A program made the position numbers and the translations under genes. Below, piece by piece: positions 51,101-64,000 of a DNA stretch of 64,000 nt (position 1 is the stretch's first letter; each line of letters begins with the position of its first letter). This stretch comes from Spirodela intermedia (lineage: Eukaryota; Streptophyta; Magnoliopsida; Alismatales; Araceae), in the NCBI GenBank assembly GCA_902729315.2, contig LR746265.1:5312892-5376891 (forward strand), read 5' to 3'. The notes below the pieces were generated by a model that worked only from the letters and a program-made list of their open reading frames with translations, was not told where the DNA came from and searched no databases.

Positions 51101-53449
51101 ATACAAATGGATCCATCTAATATTCTACTCATTTTGTGAGCTTCTACTATTTTTTTAAATAAAAATCAGATAATATGAAACAACCTTATGATATTTAGCA
51201 TGTGGGTTAGAGGAATCTAGATGATACGAATTGATAATTTAGACATATCAAATATCAAGTTTATAGTGTTTCCATGTTGAATTCTTTTATCCCTCCTTTA
51301 AATCTCTTCTCTACTTGTTTCCAATAATGAGGTCTCTTCTTTTCAATCGAGTCAATGAGTTGCCTCTTCCTCCTTTATATCACTATGAGAAATGATTACC
51401 TATTGTCTGTAGTGATGATTGAATCTAAAGGTGAGTACATTAAATGCCTTGATAAAATAGTGAGTTATAAGTTAATAGGACAATATGAGAGAGTTTTCAT
51501 TAATGAAATATCTAATTTTAGACATTGGTAATACTGATGATACTTCAACTAAGAGGGGTGAAGTCTTGGTAGACATTAGTATCAAGACAAATTACATAAA
51601 TAGATTGTCAAATTCTAAAGAAAACTATTTTCCTCATAAGTGCTTACATGCATAGACATTTTAGGTAATATCCTCTCTATCATGAAAATCTTGTCAACCT
51701 TTCATTGTTCCCCTAATTACCTAATTAAGATTGGAGTATGCCACTTTCTCTTCATGGGTTATACTTAATTTTGAGATCTTGACTACTGACACTATCCTTT
51801 ATTCTATTGTTACCTTCATTTTTACAAGTTGTCTCCCCTTTTTTCTTTTGTTTCCAACTTTTGGTGCTTGTCTTACTCCACTTTCCTAGTTATCTTGGGG
51901 TGGGTAAAACCTTAATTGTTTTGGCTTTATTAATTTTTAAGGGATCTAGTACAAGTTATATAAGTAAGAACACTACAATGAATGACTATGTTCAAAGTTT
52001 TCAATAATCATCTCTCTAGATTCTATATCTTTAGGCTAATGTCTACTTAATAACTCATCACACTCTTATTCCTTCAAATTTTAGTTCACTCATCTTTTTT
52101 TGTTTCATTATATTAATTATATTCACAGAACTAAGGTTTTGATTGGCCAAAGGATAGATTAGAAGAAATAGGTGGGTGAAGATGTTACACAATGTAATGA
52201 GTGTCACATAGTTGAGAGTATATTGATCTTACATCCTTGTTCTATGCTTATTTGCATGTTCAATGGAGCCCTTTTTGTTATCATTGACCATTGCTGAGTG
52301 GTTCCTCTACCCTGTCTTTCTTCCTTTCTTCATTGATAGAGTCATGGGATAGTAGATTTGAAATTTTTTCAAATTTAGACATACATCTCAGAGGTTATCA
52401 TTCTACCTGTGGTCAAATCTGTTTGATTAGTCCTTTAAGTTCTGAATGGACTTACTTGACTAACCTCAAAGCCTAGTTGATCACCTTCTTTGCTTATAAT
52501 TGTATGATGTCCCATCATCTAACTCATTAGAGTTGATCATAATGATACTTTTATCATTCTCTAACTAGCTTTGTTCTATGTCAAAGACTTCATTGAGTAG
52601 ATTCTCATAATCAAATTCTCATGAATTTCTCGATTTCACCTCCTCATTATCATCTTCACTATTATCCTCTCAGTTTATTTTCTTGGCTGGGCTCTCCTCA
52701 AACATCGCAAGTACCTTAGTCAAGACTATATGTTTAAACTTACTACTCACCATGGGTGTATTCTTCTTTGATGATAGAGATGTATTCTTGTTTAGTATAA
52801 TTTTCTTGAGGTCAGATTGATGTGAATATTCTTATGTATTTTGATCTTTCATCAAGTTCTTCATCACACTAGGTAAAGGTGATTTGAAAGGTTCTTCCTT
52901 ATGTGAGACAATCACAAGAAGGCATTGAATATTGGTGTGTTACACATGCTCCTATTATAAGGGGCACTCCATTACTTCATAATTTCTTACCTAACTGAAT
53001 TGCTAGAGCTGTTATTAATTTTTTTTTATGTGTTCTCCTTACTCGGTGGGACAAAAGGGACAATTATTGTTGGTGTATCAATTTGATTAGGAGATTTGTT
53101 TCTAATTTGTAAATCCTTCTCTATTCTAGGTTGGGTAACTTTATTAGTTTCCAATATGTTCTATGAGTCTATTTCTAATTCATTATTATTTTTCCTAGTC
53201 ACCATCTCCACTACCTTAATTCATTTCTCCATTGATTTATCTTATGGGGAAAAGTTTTAAGACCCATTGTCAAGTGAATTCTTTGACTCAAAAGTGAGCC
53301 TAATGGTATTTTTCTTCCTACACTCATATCAATTTATGTTCTTGATAATTTTCTCTTTTTTTCCCATCATAGTTTCATCTGCCTATTATTGATGATCACT
53401 ATTGAATTCTTTTTAATAATTTCCAGGGCTAGGATTTGTGATTTTTCTG
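47471..53449. other. AT-rich gene-free block
   Basis: Very AT-rich beyond 48.2 kb with stops in all frames. The part from about 51.8 to 53.4 kb may continue the LINE relic on the minus strand, but no reverse transcriptase or endonuclease motif could be read. It includes a long GA microsatellite at 48135-48192. Confidence 0.5.
48135..48192. repeat. (GA)n microsatellite
   Basis: An uninterrupted GA run of about 58 bases. Confidence 0.97.
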
Positions 53450-54300
53450 AGTTATTCTTTTTTTCTTGATCTATTTTTATAGTCATAGTTTGTATGTTCT
53501 ACTTTCCAGCAAATGTTACATAAATGTGGTTTGTGCTCTACCACCAGTAGTTGTGTAATTGTTTCTTATTCCTTATTTTGAATTATTACATAATTTAAAT
53601 ATGTTTTTAGCTAGATTTAGTTCTACATGTCAAGTAAACATCTTAATATCCTTATCAAATGATATAAATTTACTTTCCATGGATGCTATACTCTTAAATG
53701 TAGGAGGGCTAAAAAAAGGGCTCTTAGTCTTGAAAAACTTATCCATACTAGGACTTTGGATATTTACATTTCTAGTGTGAAAAAAGGTGACCATCTAAAT
53801 GATTTGAGGTGTGTTCCTTTGATTGCCTATGATGGTTTGCTCCATGTAAAATCGAAATCTCATTCTAGAATAAATCAAATTTTTACATGACAATTGTGTG
53901 TCTCTTACTGATATTTTCCCTTCAAATTGGCTTTGTTTCTTCATTTCATATCTAATTTTCAATAGACTAGGCCAAGTTGGTGAGAATTTTCATACTAAAA
54001 CATTGTAAATAGGATAGTGAGAGTCTCAATCTCTTCATCGGAAAAATCGATGGTTATGTAACTATCTTTGATACAATTTTTTTTCATAGTGATGTTCATG
54101 CTGAATTTTAGTTGGATGTGAGAGTCTTTGATGGTGACTGCATAACTCATTCCTTCTAATGGTTGTTTCATTTTACTAACTCTTTGGGTGTTTCTCAATA
54201 AGAGAATAATGTATTTCATGCGGATGTTTGTCATGTCAATAGATTTTGTAGTTGTCTTGATTGTGTGAATTAGCACCTCTTTGATGGGTTAATAGTCTAG
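53450..54300 (-). mobile_element. Decayed LINE-type ORF1 (DUF4283 and CCHC knuckle)
   Basis: Read on the minus strand, fragments appear in the order expected of plant non-LTR retrotransposon ORF1 proteins. First comes FSDEEIETL near 54030, like the FSEEEIEKL opening of DUF4283. Next is LKSFRWSPFFTLE near 53800, like MRVFKWSPDF, and then VLVWISF, like VPVWVSFPGLP. The HVELNLAK stretch near 53620 corresponds to ARVCVELDL. Finally VVEHKPHLCNICWKVEHTNYD near 53520 matches the zinc knuckle, with its last cysteine replaced by tyrosine. Stops and frame changes break the sequence in many places, so it is inactive. The original element probably extended on both sides, perhaps from about 55.2 kb to below 52 kb; ends, tail and target-site duplication were not found. 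Family resemblance is from memory. Confidence 0.65.
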
Positions 54301-57300
54301 GTTATTTTAGATGATGATGCATTGATGTAATGTTGTGAATGAGCATGCTGAAGAGGAATTAATTACCTCTGTTCATAATTGTTGTGATTCTAGCTCTTTT
54401 TCTGGGTGGGAGGAGGGGGTTGATAGCTTTGTGAGATTTGAGTTGTGTCTTAGTTCTTGTCCTTGATGACTCCCCTTCTTCTTTCACTCCTTACTTCATA
54501 GTCCTTTTTCCTCCATTCTTTTTGGGTCCAAATTTTCAAAAAGAGTGCAAGGCACTCCAAGGATTCACATTTCATACTCATGAAGTCTATTCGGCTGCCT
54601 TCATTTTGGTAGTCCACTCCACCTATGGCTGACCAATTTGATTTGTTGCCTGCCTCTATAATCTATCTTTAGCCTCAATACCCTCAAAATCACCATGTGG
54701 GGATCTTCATTCTAACTCTAGATGATAGAAACACGCTGAGGCTTCCAATATTGCTGTACTAGTGTACACTTAGGGGCTTGCCAATTCGACACCATGGTGG
54801 AAAGTGTCAATGTTAGATGCTCTTTGACCATCTTCAATGAGTGTCCCATCAGTGCATGTACTTCATCTTCTTGAGCTTCTTAGGACACTCCCTTTGAGCT
54901 TAGAGGTGGGTGTTGAGGGAGTTTTTACTCCTTTTTTCCTTTTATCATGTTGGGATTTGAGACCTTTTTGCCCCATTAGGACCTCTCTAGGAGCGGGCTG
55001 TTTTCAGCAAGGGGAAAATGGACCCCACTACAGTTGTGGCTCCATTGAGAGAGACACCGCCACCACCCTGACTTTGCTTGAGAGAGATTTGGGATGGCGG
55101 GAGCCTCCCTACCATCATAGGGAGAGGTGGGGGCCTCTCACATGACACCCAAGTTGCTTGGAACTTCTATTCGAGTCTTATACAAGGCTAGGCCTTGGAA
55201 GAGAAGCGATAGCTCAAGCTAAGCTCGTAACTTTATATTTTTTATACGGAGTTGACATCTTCTTTATAATGATCAAATAATTAAAGGAAAGCACATAAAT
55301 CTACTAGAGTATATAATATATGCACTTATGCACATAATTATTGATCTTATTTATGAAATTTATGTATTTTTATATTTAATTATTAAGTAGGCAAAAGAAA
55401 CTACATCAATAAGCTTAAATATGCATGCACACACAACACACACACACACACGATATTTGTAAACATATGTCTATCTTCTAACATTTATGAGCTCACATGA
55501 TAACCAAAGTGACAACTTTCGATGTTGCACTTATAGACATAAGAGGCCCTTAATGTGGGTTTATATTACTATCATTTTACAAGACTTCATTTTATTAGGT
55601 ATTTTTTATCCAAAAAAATCAAAGATAATTTAAATCCTTATTCATACATTATATTAAAGTGAAAGCCCACATGATTGCATAATGTTATAACTATTGGAAA
55701 TCTGTTTCATGTTGGTATTAGGTTGTACATGAAGGCTACCTATTGGAATATAAAAATAAAATCTCCTCATGAAACATATTCAAACTAGTTTTAAATGCAT
55801 AGCATGTTTAAGTTATGCAAGACAATATACTAAGATAGTGAAAGGGTTTTTGATTTTTGCCCATATATTATGTGGCTGATGTGTATCTTGAAATAGGTCA
55901 ACATAGGAAGGCCTAATGCTGATATTTTTTTACCACATTGTTTCATCAACGAGAAACATGTGTAATGTGCAAAGGTATATCATTGACATGAGAACATTTA
56001 TATCTTCATTTCTATTTTTCGGTGTATTTCTGCCATGGTTTTTTTCCTTCAACAAAAAAACCTTGCATGATTGAGAGCATAGATTCATAAAGATATCTCA
56101 CTTAAGCTTTGAGGGAGGGAGAGGAAAAATTTATAAATATAGGCTCTTGGCCTTTTCTATTAAAGAGGAAACACAGTGGTGCCCAGCTAAATTTATTTTT
56201 TGAACTTGCTTTGAGATCTGACATGAGGAACACAATATTAGAGTTTTGCCTTACATTACACACATATGTCAATAATGTCACCTATATCTTCATACAGATT
56301 TGTTGATCATATATTTTTGTAGTTATAAGTTAAATAAATTCTATTTGGAAGCTTAAGTTCATCCCTCATCATATAGACCTTCATTATGATTGAAAATTTC
56401 ATAATTAGAAATTCCAACAAGGATAATATATATTGAAAATTTGGTTTAACCTAGGGATGGTGTACTATAACTTTCAATAGCATGAGCTATTATTCCAAAT
56501 GAAAACAACATTTTGGTTCATCCACTTATATTAAATGGCAGATTGAATTTTATTGAGGCTAGATGGGCCAGCTTCCTATTGAAGACATATATGAAAACAA
56601 AATGTTGGATTATTGTCATATTGGACAACATTGATGTGACATTATGTTCATATTTATATATTCGTCATATTAAAAGGTGTTTCATAAGAACTCATGGAAT
56701 CAATGGTCTAGCTCACCCTAATATAGATGTGGACATGTTCTCTTCCAACCCCCCCCCCCTCTCTCTCTATCTCTCTCTCTCTCTCACACACACACTCACA
56801 CACACACACACTCTTTCTTTCTCTCTCTAGCTTGCACTTTGATAAATCACATGTAAAATTGCAAATGGAGTTTTGACTTCACATGGTCCTATTATTTTAT
56901 TTTTATTTGGCCTTTTTTGTAAGGACTCACGGTTTGAGTTGAGGTTGGGAAGTTCCTAGACTAAAGAGAAAAGAGTCTTGATATTTATGGACTTAGAATG
57001 GAACCTCATAATTTCTCGTGTTCTTGATCAAATTGAAATACATTTTATTTCAGCAATTTTGCGTCATACTATATAATTTTAAATATCCCTAACCTTTGAA
57101 AATATCTGATATTCTCTTTGATGAAGTCCGATTTACAATGACAGAAAATTACACGTAACTGCAAATATGTGCACGTGACTTCATGCACATGCCACATGCA
57201 CCGCTGACTAAACGTGTTGTGACCCAAGATTAGAATCGCCGCTTCCCTTGTCGTCACTCGGTTCGACTCAACCGTTCCTACCCGGCCCAAGTGGGAGCAG

Positions 57301-57816
57301 CGATCCTCGAGGCCCGTGGGGTCACACCCGCTTCGACTCGGAGAGTCGTGGGGCTTCGGGGATGGGCTACCGCCTTCGCAAACCTCATGACTCGAACGGG
57401 CCTTACGCGTTTGATGTTGAGACCGGTTTTCGGACTCGGCGAAGGAACTCGTTGATAACCTCGGCACAAATCGTCATCGACGCGGTTCCGTAGCCCTGTA
57501 GATCCGTACGGATCCTCTCTCTCTCTCTCAGAAAAATGGGGCCTTTGGCTTTAGAACTGGTCTTGTAGCTCAATACTTCTCTCCCTTCCCTCCTTTCCTC
57601 TTTCCTCTTGAAAAGGTTTGTCTGGAGCACCCTTCCGACGATTCCGATATCTCCCCTTCTCTCCGCCGCCTCTCTCTCTCTCTCGCTTGCTCTCTCTGTC
57701 GTAGCTATCCTAACATACTTTTTTGCTTTGAGGGTGGCGGGAGAGACGAATATTGGATTATCGGAGTGAAGGTGTTGCGCGAGGGAGAACCTAGGTGGTG
57801 GTGGTGGGGAGTTGAC
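54301..57816. other. Intergenic, LINE flank and NAC gene upstream region
   Basis: AT-rich to about 57.1 kb, then a sharp rise in GC before the NAC gene. Simple repeats are (CA)n at 55436-55451 and a C-run, CT and CA compound tract at 56749-56811. CT tracts at 57515-57529 and 57670-57684 lie on the NAC coding strand, probably in its 5'UTR or promoter. No gene is supported. Confidence 0.55.
56749..56811. repeat. Compound C-run, (CT)n and (CA)n repeat
   Basis: A run of C followed by CT repeats, then CA repeats, all in about 60 bases. Confidence 0.93.
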
Positions 57817-60456
57817 ATGGCCACTTTGCCTTTGGAATCACTCCCACTAGGATTCCGGTTCCGTCCGACGGACGAGGAGCTCGTCAACCACTACCTGAGG
57901 AGCAAGATCAACGGCCAGACTCACCTCGTAGAGGTCATCCCCGAGGTCGATGTTTGCAAATTCGAGCCATGGGAACTTCCGGGTAATCGTAGTTTCCTCT
58001 CATCTCGTCGCATTTCGATCCTGTTCCCTCAACCAGGCCGGGCTTAGAGTGCTGATTCTCTGTGATCTTTCCTTTTCTTCAGACCAGTCTGTGATCAGGA
58101 GCGGGGACCCGGAATGGTTCTTCTTCGCCCCGAGGGATCGCAAGTACCCTAACGGGCACCGCTCGAACAGGGCGACTGAGGCGGGATACTGGAAAGCCAC
58201 CGGGAAAGACCGGACGATCAAGTCCCGCACGGTAGCGGGGACGGCGAACATCGGGATGAAGAAGACCCTCGTCTTTTACCGTGGGCGAGCGCCCAAGGGC
58301 GAGCGAACAACCTGGATCATGCACGAGTACCGCGTCATAAACTCTGCCTCCGAGAACGACTCCGACGTGGTCACTGGTGATCAGGTCTGTGAAGATTATC
58401 GAGAAACCTGCTGAATTCCTAACTAGGGCTGAAATCTCTGAGAAAACTGTGGTGATAACTCACATATTTCCCCGTCTGACATGCATCTATCCACCACATT
58501 GTTCAGGATCATGAACTTGCTACGGGAAATCAACGTCTTTTCGTGCACTTTGGTCTTCTGTTTTCGCAAATTGTTTTGTAGGCACTCGGCTTATGATTTG
58601 GAGAGTAATCGATCAGATGTTCATTAATTGGCGATTCAATTTCCATGAAATTCTGGTTCAACAGGACCTTCTGTGGCCCCCGCTTAGATGTTCTGCATAA
58701 GATGGTGGAAAGTAGTGTTATCATGGTTCTACCATGTAGAATCTTGGAGTTTCAGTTTAATCTAGACAAATAGCTCGACTTATGAGTCTCCTCTCTTGAA
58801 TTATTATTCTTATTATTATTATTATTATTTTATTTCGATGGTTCATTATTTATGATTTGACCTATGACCCAGACCGACCCGGCTGGACCTTCCCCAGCTC
58901 TTGGTAAATCCATCAAGAACCTCATTTTGTGGCATCTTGATCTGAATTCATCGTGTCACTTGTGTAGGATTCATATGTTCTATGCCGGTTGTTCAAGAAA
59001 CCAGATGAGAGGGGTTCAAATCCGAATAGCGAGGAAGTGGAAGACAGCAGCTTCTCCCCCGCCCAAACAGGGTCTTCTCCCAGCCACAAGCATCGCGCAG
59101 AGGACGCAGGAGAAGAGTCTGTGGCACCATCGAATCATGATTTGCTCAAATCGGAAGCCCAAGAAAAACCGAAGCAGCTGGATGGCGTTGACCAATGGTG
59201 CGGTGACGAAGCAGACTCCGGTGTGAGGCATCCTGTGAAAGCAGAACATGGTGACAATCGTAGTGGCCATGTAGCTTCAGATTTAGGAGTTCATAATGAC
59301 GAAACTGGCGCTGACGTGCGTAGATAATTATGCATTATTTATCTTCTGCTCAATTATAACTATGGATTTCACTGCCAAATCTGGTTATGGATTTTTTGTT
59401 TTATTGCTGAATGCAGATGGATCCTCTGTTGGCAGCCTTGGACAAGCTATGCGGGTCGCAGATAGAACCATTGGATTCCGATGGGTTTCTGAGGATGAGT
59501 TCTCCCATCTACATGGATGATTTCTTCACTCCCTTTCCTCCTCAGTTTGGCCATGGGGACAATAATCCCAGAGTGGAAGGGGAGCCCTGTTTCTTAATGG
59601 CTCAAGGTGGGCACCCTGCTGATGGGGCGCAATTTTGTGGTGCCGGTACCTCGCAGAGAGCTCAGCTCTGGGATTCATTCTCTGCCAAGGAGAGTCTATC
59701 AACCAGTTATAATGTTGATGCCGAAATGGAGATGCTGCAGGTGAGCATTCTGGCTCCCGAATTTCCCTTTTCTTTTCTTTTTTTCTTGCAACTTGCTCAA
59801 ACTTTTCCCCGTCTTCTGGTTGCGAACTGTAGAATCAAATCCAGAGGGGGCGTCCAGATGGAGAAGGCTCCGAATGGTTCTTCAGGCGATCGATTTCATC
59901 TCAGAACTTGGTTGATCTTCCTCTCGATCACCTCTTTGATCATCATGGTCAGATCCCCGCGGGCATTTTCTCCATGGATTCGGCCACAGAACCTCTGCAA
60001 GATGCATACAGGGTTGGGAGCTTCAAGGAGCCGTCCAGTCAGGTTCAGGAGAGCCCACCGGTTGCTATTGATGGGCTTGAGGAGAGCGGCATTAGGATCA
60101 GGCCTCGCCAGGCTCAGCATCCTGTGCCTGCTCTGGGCGTGCAACAGGGGACAGCGATCAGGAGGATCCGTTTGCAAGCTAATATTCGGATGGGGCCTCT
60201 TCTTTCATCGAGCACTGGTGAGGGAAGGAGCCAGGTAGAACCTACGCCGCCTGATGTCAACGGAGAACTGAGAAACAGCTCTCGGTTGAGATGGAGGAAT
60301 GGGGTCAGCAGGGGAAGTCAACCCACCTTGAAAGTGTCTGCAGGTGTGGCCCACTCTGGGTACCTCTATAACCTGAGGCTTGTCCTTGTATCTCTGATGG
60401 TCTCTGCAGTTGTGGTGGCGATGGCAGTGGCAGTGTCGGGGGTTTTCAGGCGTTGA
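57817..60456 (+). CDS. Membrane-tethered NAC transcription factor (NTL type)
   Basis: Five exons: 57817-57982, 58083-58384, 58968-59315, 59417-59740 and 59833-60456. All are GT-AG and in frame, giving 587 aa. The NAC domain fills residues ~9-168: [82 protein letters not shown] and [12 protein letters not shown] long, acidic and serine-rich linker follows, then an RIRLQ motif. A hydrophobic segment spans about residues 562-585 ([20 protein letters not shown]), ending in two arginines. Such C-terminal anchors define the NTL group (NTL9, ANAC062, NTM1). In that group the factor sits in the ER or plasma membrane and is released by proteolysis under stress to enter the nucleus. That mechanism is family knowledge. 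A small upstream frame exists, but the ATG at 57817 begins the conserved [15 protein letters not shown] start. Confidence 0.93.
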
Positions 60457-60920
60457 CCTATCCCATTCTGTTTACGTTTTCCTCTGTAGAGTCTGGTTTC
60501 TCGCTGTATATATGCCCATTTTGGGTGCCCACTGCTGCAGTGAGGCTCCCCAGCTGTTGTATCCCTGACTTTTTTCAATAATACAGATGACGGGAGAGAT
60601 TTTTTCTAGGATTTTGGCGGCGGAGTGTGTTTTCTAGCCATCACAGCCCAGTGAGGCCTCATCAGTGTGTCGAATTAGTTAGCAAGGACTAAACGAGATA
60701 AATGCTACTTTCAGATTATTATTTCATTATGGAAGCGCAGAGTATAATATGATTGATGGGGGAAGGCGATGAGCTACCATGGTGAGAGGTGGATAAGACG
60801 GTGATTTCGTGAGAGTTCTTCCCAAATAGTGTAAGACGTTACCGTAAAAAGTCAAAAACTGTCAGTGCAAGATATATAAAGGAAAGAAGAGTAGCAGTGA
60901 AAATCATGAAATGTAATGAT
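60457..60920. other. NAC gene 3' region
   Basis: Should contain the 3'UTR. An AATAAT-like signal lies near 60578, about 120 bases after the stop. Nothing else is seen. Confidence 0.5.
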
Positions 60921-60996
60921 TGGAGTGAGAGATGCTCGAAGACTCGACCTCTGGAAGCTGTGAGAATTCCGCGCCAGCCAACTGCGCCATCACGTC
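60921..60996 (-). pseudogene. tRNA-Met(CAT)-derived pseudogene
   Basis: On the minus strand the sequence follows the plant elongator tRNA-Met gene, including part of its intron. An intact D arm and A box (TGGCGCAGTTGGCTGGCGCG) is followed by a TCTCACAGCTTC segment, where functional genes read TCTCATAGCTTC. Then come the AGGTCGAG variable-arm region, a T-loop TTCGAGC and a CTCTCAC acceptor side ending in TCCA. About 10 bases of the intron/anticodon arm are missing. The anticodon base T is changed to C, and the T stem and acceptor stem carry mismatches. It is therefore not a working tRNA. It may be a dead gene copy or the head of an old SINE. The comparison sequence is from memory. Confidence 0.65.
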
Positions 60997-62351
<1,355 letters not shown>

Positions 62352-62996
62352 TCACATGACGCGGCATGCATGGACATTGTCATCATTGAAGAGAGCGGCC
62401 ATCTCGTCGTCAATGATCTGACAGTATGCAGGCTCGGGGTAGTAGCCCTGAACGCTCGAGTTGTATCCGTGCCTCAAGTAGTTGTGGGTCGAGGAGTAGG
62501 TGGAGTCCTCTAGATGCTGCAGAGCGTATGGGTGGTACTCGCCGTCGAACGGGGACGGCCAGAACTCGGCCTTCCTACCGGTGCGGCGGACGGTCTTGAG
62601 GACCTTCCTCCGATCCATATATCCGGTCACCGTCACCTTCTGCTTATCTAGGTCGACGTCTAGGGTGTCAACCCCTGCAAATTCGAACGTTCAAGTTTAA
62701 TGATCCTTCGAGATAGAGACTCGGAAGAGAAGGTAATGATTAGTCGGTTTTGTGAAGCTTGTGGATTACCCTGTAACTTGGATATCGCCCTTCGGATCTT
62801 CTTCTCGCAGCCTTGGCAGTCCATGTGAACCGCAATCTCCACAATCTCCAAGAAAGAAGAAGAATAAAGAGTGGAACTCAACTCATGAAATCCCATAAAA
62901 GCAGATGGACAAGATCATTAACGTAAAATATTATGATTTCTTCCGGCTTACAGATATCGCGTTGGACGTCGCCCTGTGCTGGAAGAAATGAAACAT
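62352..62996 (-). CDS. HIPP: Heavy-metal-associated isoprenylated plant protein
   Basis: Three exons in transcript order: 62996-62952, 62845-62770 and 62674-62352. All are GT-AG and in frame, giving 147 aa. Exon 1 encodes a short leader ending in SNAIS. The HMA domain begins at residue 16: IVEIAVHMDCQGCEKKIRRA, then VDTLDVDLDKQKVTVTGYMD and KVLKTVRRTGRKAEFW. The metal-binding pair is Cys25 and Cys28 in MDCQGC. The linker is rich in Tyr and His, and the protein ends in DDNVHACRVM. CRVM is a CaaX box, so farnesylation at that cysteine is expected. HIPPs bind metals such as Cu, Zn or Cd and take part in metal handling and stress or pathogen responses at membranes. A longer exon 2 starting at an ATG at 62896 is possible, but the leader-containing model matches the family's NAIS-IVE junction. 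Confidence 0.9.
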
Positions 62997-63056
62997 TTCA
63001 CTGAAGACGGGTAACGTTGGATAAATCACGTTAGTTCAAGAAGCCGAGGGTTTGAT

Positions 63057-63064
63057 TATTTATA
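63057..63064 (-). promoter_or_regulatory. TATA box of the HIPP gene
   Basis: TATAAATA on the minus strand, about 61 bases upstream of the ATG at 62996. With a start about 30 bases downstream this implies a 5'UTR of roughly 30 bases. Confidence 0.5.
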
Positions 63065-63250
63065 CAGGGGGAGCAGGAAGAGTTATCGGGTCCTCTCTTG
63101 TCAGGTAAGCGCGGAGTGGAAGGTGTGTCACCCGGCATTCTTAGAGACGACAAAACGAAAAACTCTGGAAAGGTAATCGGAGACCACAAGTTCGATTCGC
63201 AACAGGTCATTTCTAAGCAAAATGGTGACTTATTACAGGTACAGGTTATA

Positions 63251-63277
63251 TCTATATATATATATATATATATATAG
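63251..63277. repeat. (TA)n microsatellite
   Basis: A run of TA dinucleotides of about 26 bases. Confidence 0.93.
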
Positions 63278-64000
63278 TTAACACGGAGAGGAAGAGAAAG
63301 GGGGGAATCGTTAATATCGTCCTTCATTGGAATATGCCAAAATATCAGGGGTTGGAAGCCAGTACTTGGGCATTTATTACACATCCCCCCTTGTCAAGTT
63401 GAATTCCCAGTGTTAATGCTTAGATATGATCACTGTTTTCATAATTACTGAAATATTCCAAATCAGTTGTTACTTATTACGTGAAGAACTAAAAAAGGGC
63501 ACAAACATAACAGTCGTCATTTAGGACATTAAAGAGCATTTATTTTGTTAATTTTTCAAATTTCTGATCCGTAAAAAATAAACTGTTATATGATGTTAGT
63601 CCCCTCTTCTATGATTGCATTTGGAATTCTTTCAAATCGTTTCATTTTTTATCGCGTAATTTATTATGACCATTTCTAAATTGAAAACAAAATCATTGAC
63701 TCATTACGTTTTCGGGTTATATCGTAATATAATTGGATGAATTACATACACAGGAGTGAGGGGTGCAGAAGTATATGCCGGTGCGCTTAGAAAATATGAA
63801 ATACATATACTTATGAGCGTATTTTCAATTTATATACTAATTAATGTTATACCGAAATATGGAACACTGAGTGATGCTATGTGATTATTCACAAGAGAAA
63901 ACATTCCAGCATTGGCATCATTCTTCACAGTCTTCTAGTCGGGTTTCGTTCAGTTTGCATCTTTGCGCTTGATTTATTCTCCCTGTTCTATGCCCAGAAG

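Larger units (their letters stand above)
62997..64000. other. HIPP upstream region and right edge
   Basis: Holds the HIPP promoter and then AT-rich sequence to the window end. A (TA)n tract lies at 63251-63277. The open frame at 63031-63384 on the minus strand is not supported. Confidence 0.55.

Noticed and set aside
57069..57467. 132-codon minus-strand frame upstream of the NAC gene
   Set aside because: No motif; part of it lies in AT-rich flank and part in GC-rich promoter, so the frame is probably chance.
63189..63197. GTTCGATTC, a tRNA B-box-like word
   Set aside because: No A box or cloverleaf partner sequences upstream at the required distance.

Overview
The window is nuclear DNA from a flowering plant. 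Genes have canonical GT-AG introns, plant-specific families are present (NAC, AP2/ERF, CCT, HIPP, PLAT, CCD7, a TDR/PXY-type receptor), and genes are separated by long non-coding stretches rich in (GA)n/(CT)n microsatellites. Very GC-rich first exons (CCD7, PLAT, ERF, SMPD4-like) beside AT-rich introns and spacers fit a monocot better than a eudicot. That is inference; the species cannot be named.

Layout: 1-412 (-) start of a TDR/PXY-like LRR receptor kinase, cut by the window edge. 4300-5373 (+) CCT-motif protein. 6608-8882 (+) plant protein of unknown function with a C-terminal membrane anchor. 9255-11854 (-) CCD7, strigolactone biosynthesis, 7 exons. 13487-23296 (+) CHR10/ALC1-type SNF2 remodeler with a C-terminal macro domain, 17 exons including one of 8 nt. 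23761-24434 (-) secreted PLAT-domain protein. 24930-31934 (-) SMPD4-like protein, 4 exons with a 3.5 kb first intron. 41688-42416 (-) DREB A-4/TINY-like ERF, single exon. 57817-60456 (+) membrane-tethered NAC factor, 5 exons. 60921-60996 (-) tRNA-Met-derived pseudogene. 62352-62996 (-) farnesylatable heavy-metal-associated protein (HIPP), 3 exons.

The left half (1-32 kb) is gene-rich. From 32 to 57 kb there is only one intact gene, the ERF. Two AT-rich blocks (about 32.3-35.7 kb and 48.2-57 kb) hold no intact coding sequence. The second contains a decayed LINE-type ORF1 (DUF4283 plus CCHC knuckle) on the minus strand. A coding-like but frameshifted fragment lies at 47.07-47.47 kb.

Nothing indicates an operon-like system or biosynthetic cluster. 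Several genes belong to plant development and stress signalling (TDR/PXY vascular signalling, CCD7 branching hormone, CCT, ERF, NAC), but their proximity is probably chance. I did not find a convincing new multi-gene system. The most notable observations are an 8-nt microexon placed inside the SNF2 motif I junction, a plant DEAQ variant of motif II, a CCD7 C-terminal tail, a triple NAG splice acceptor, and the tRNA-derived and LINE relics. Exon borders were derived by hand from reading frame, GT-AG sites and recalled family sequence; no alignment was run.
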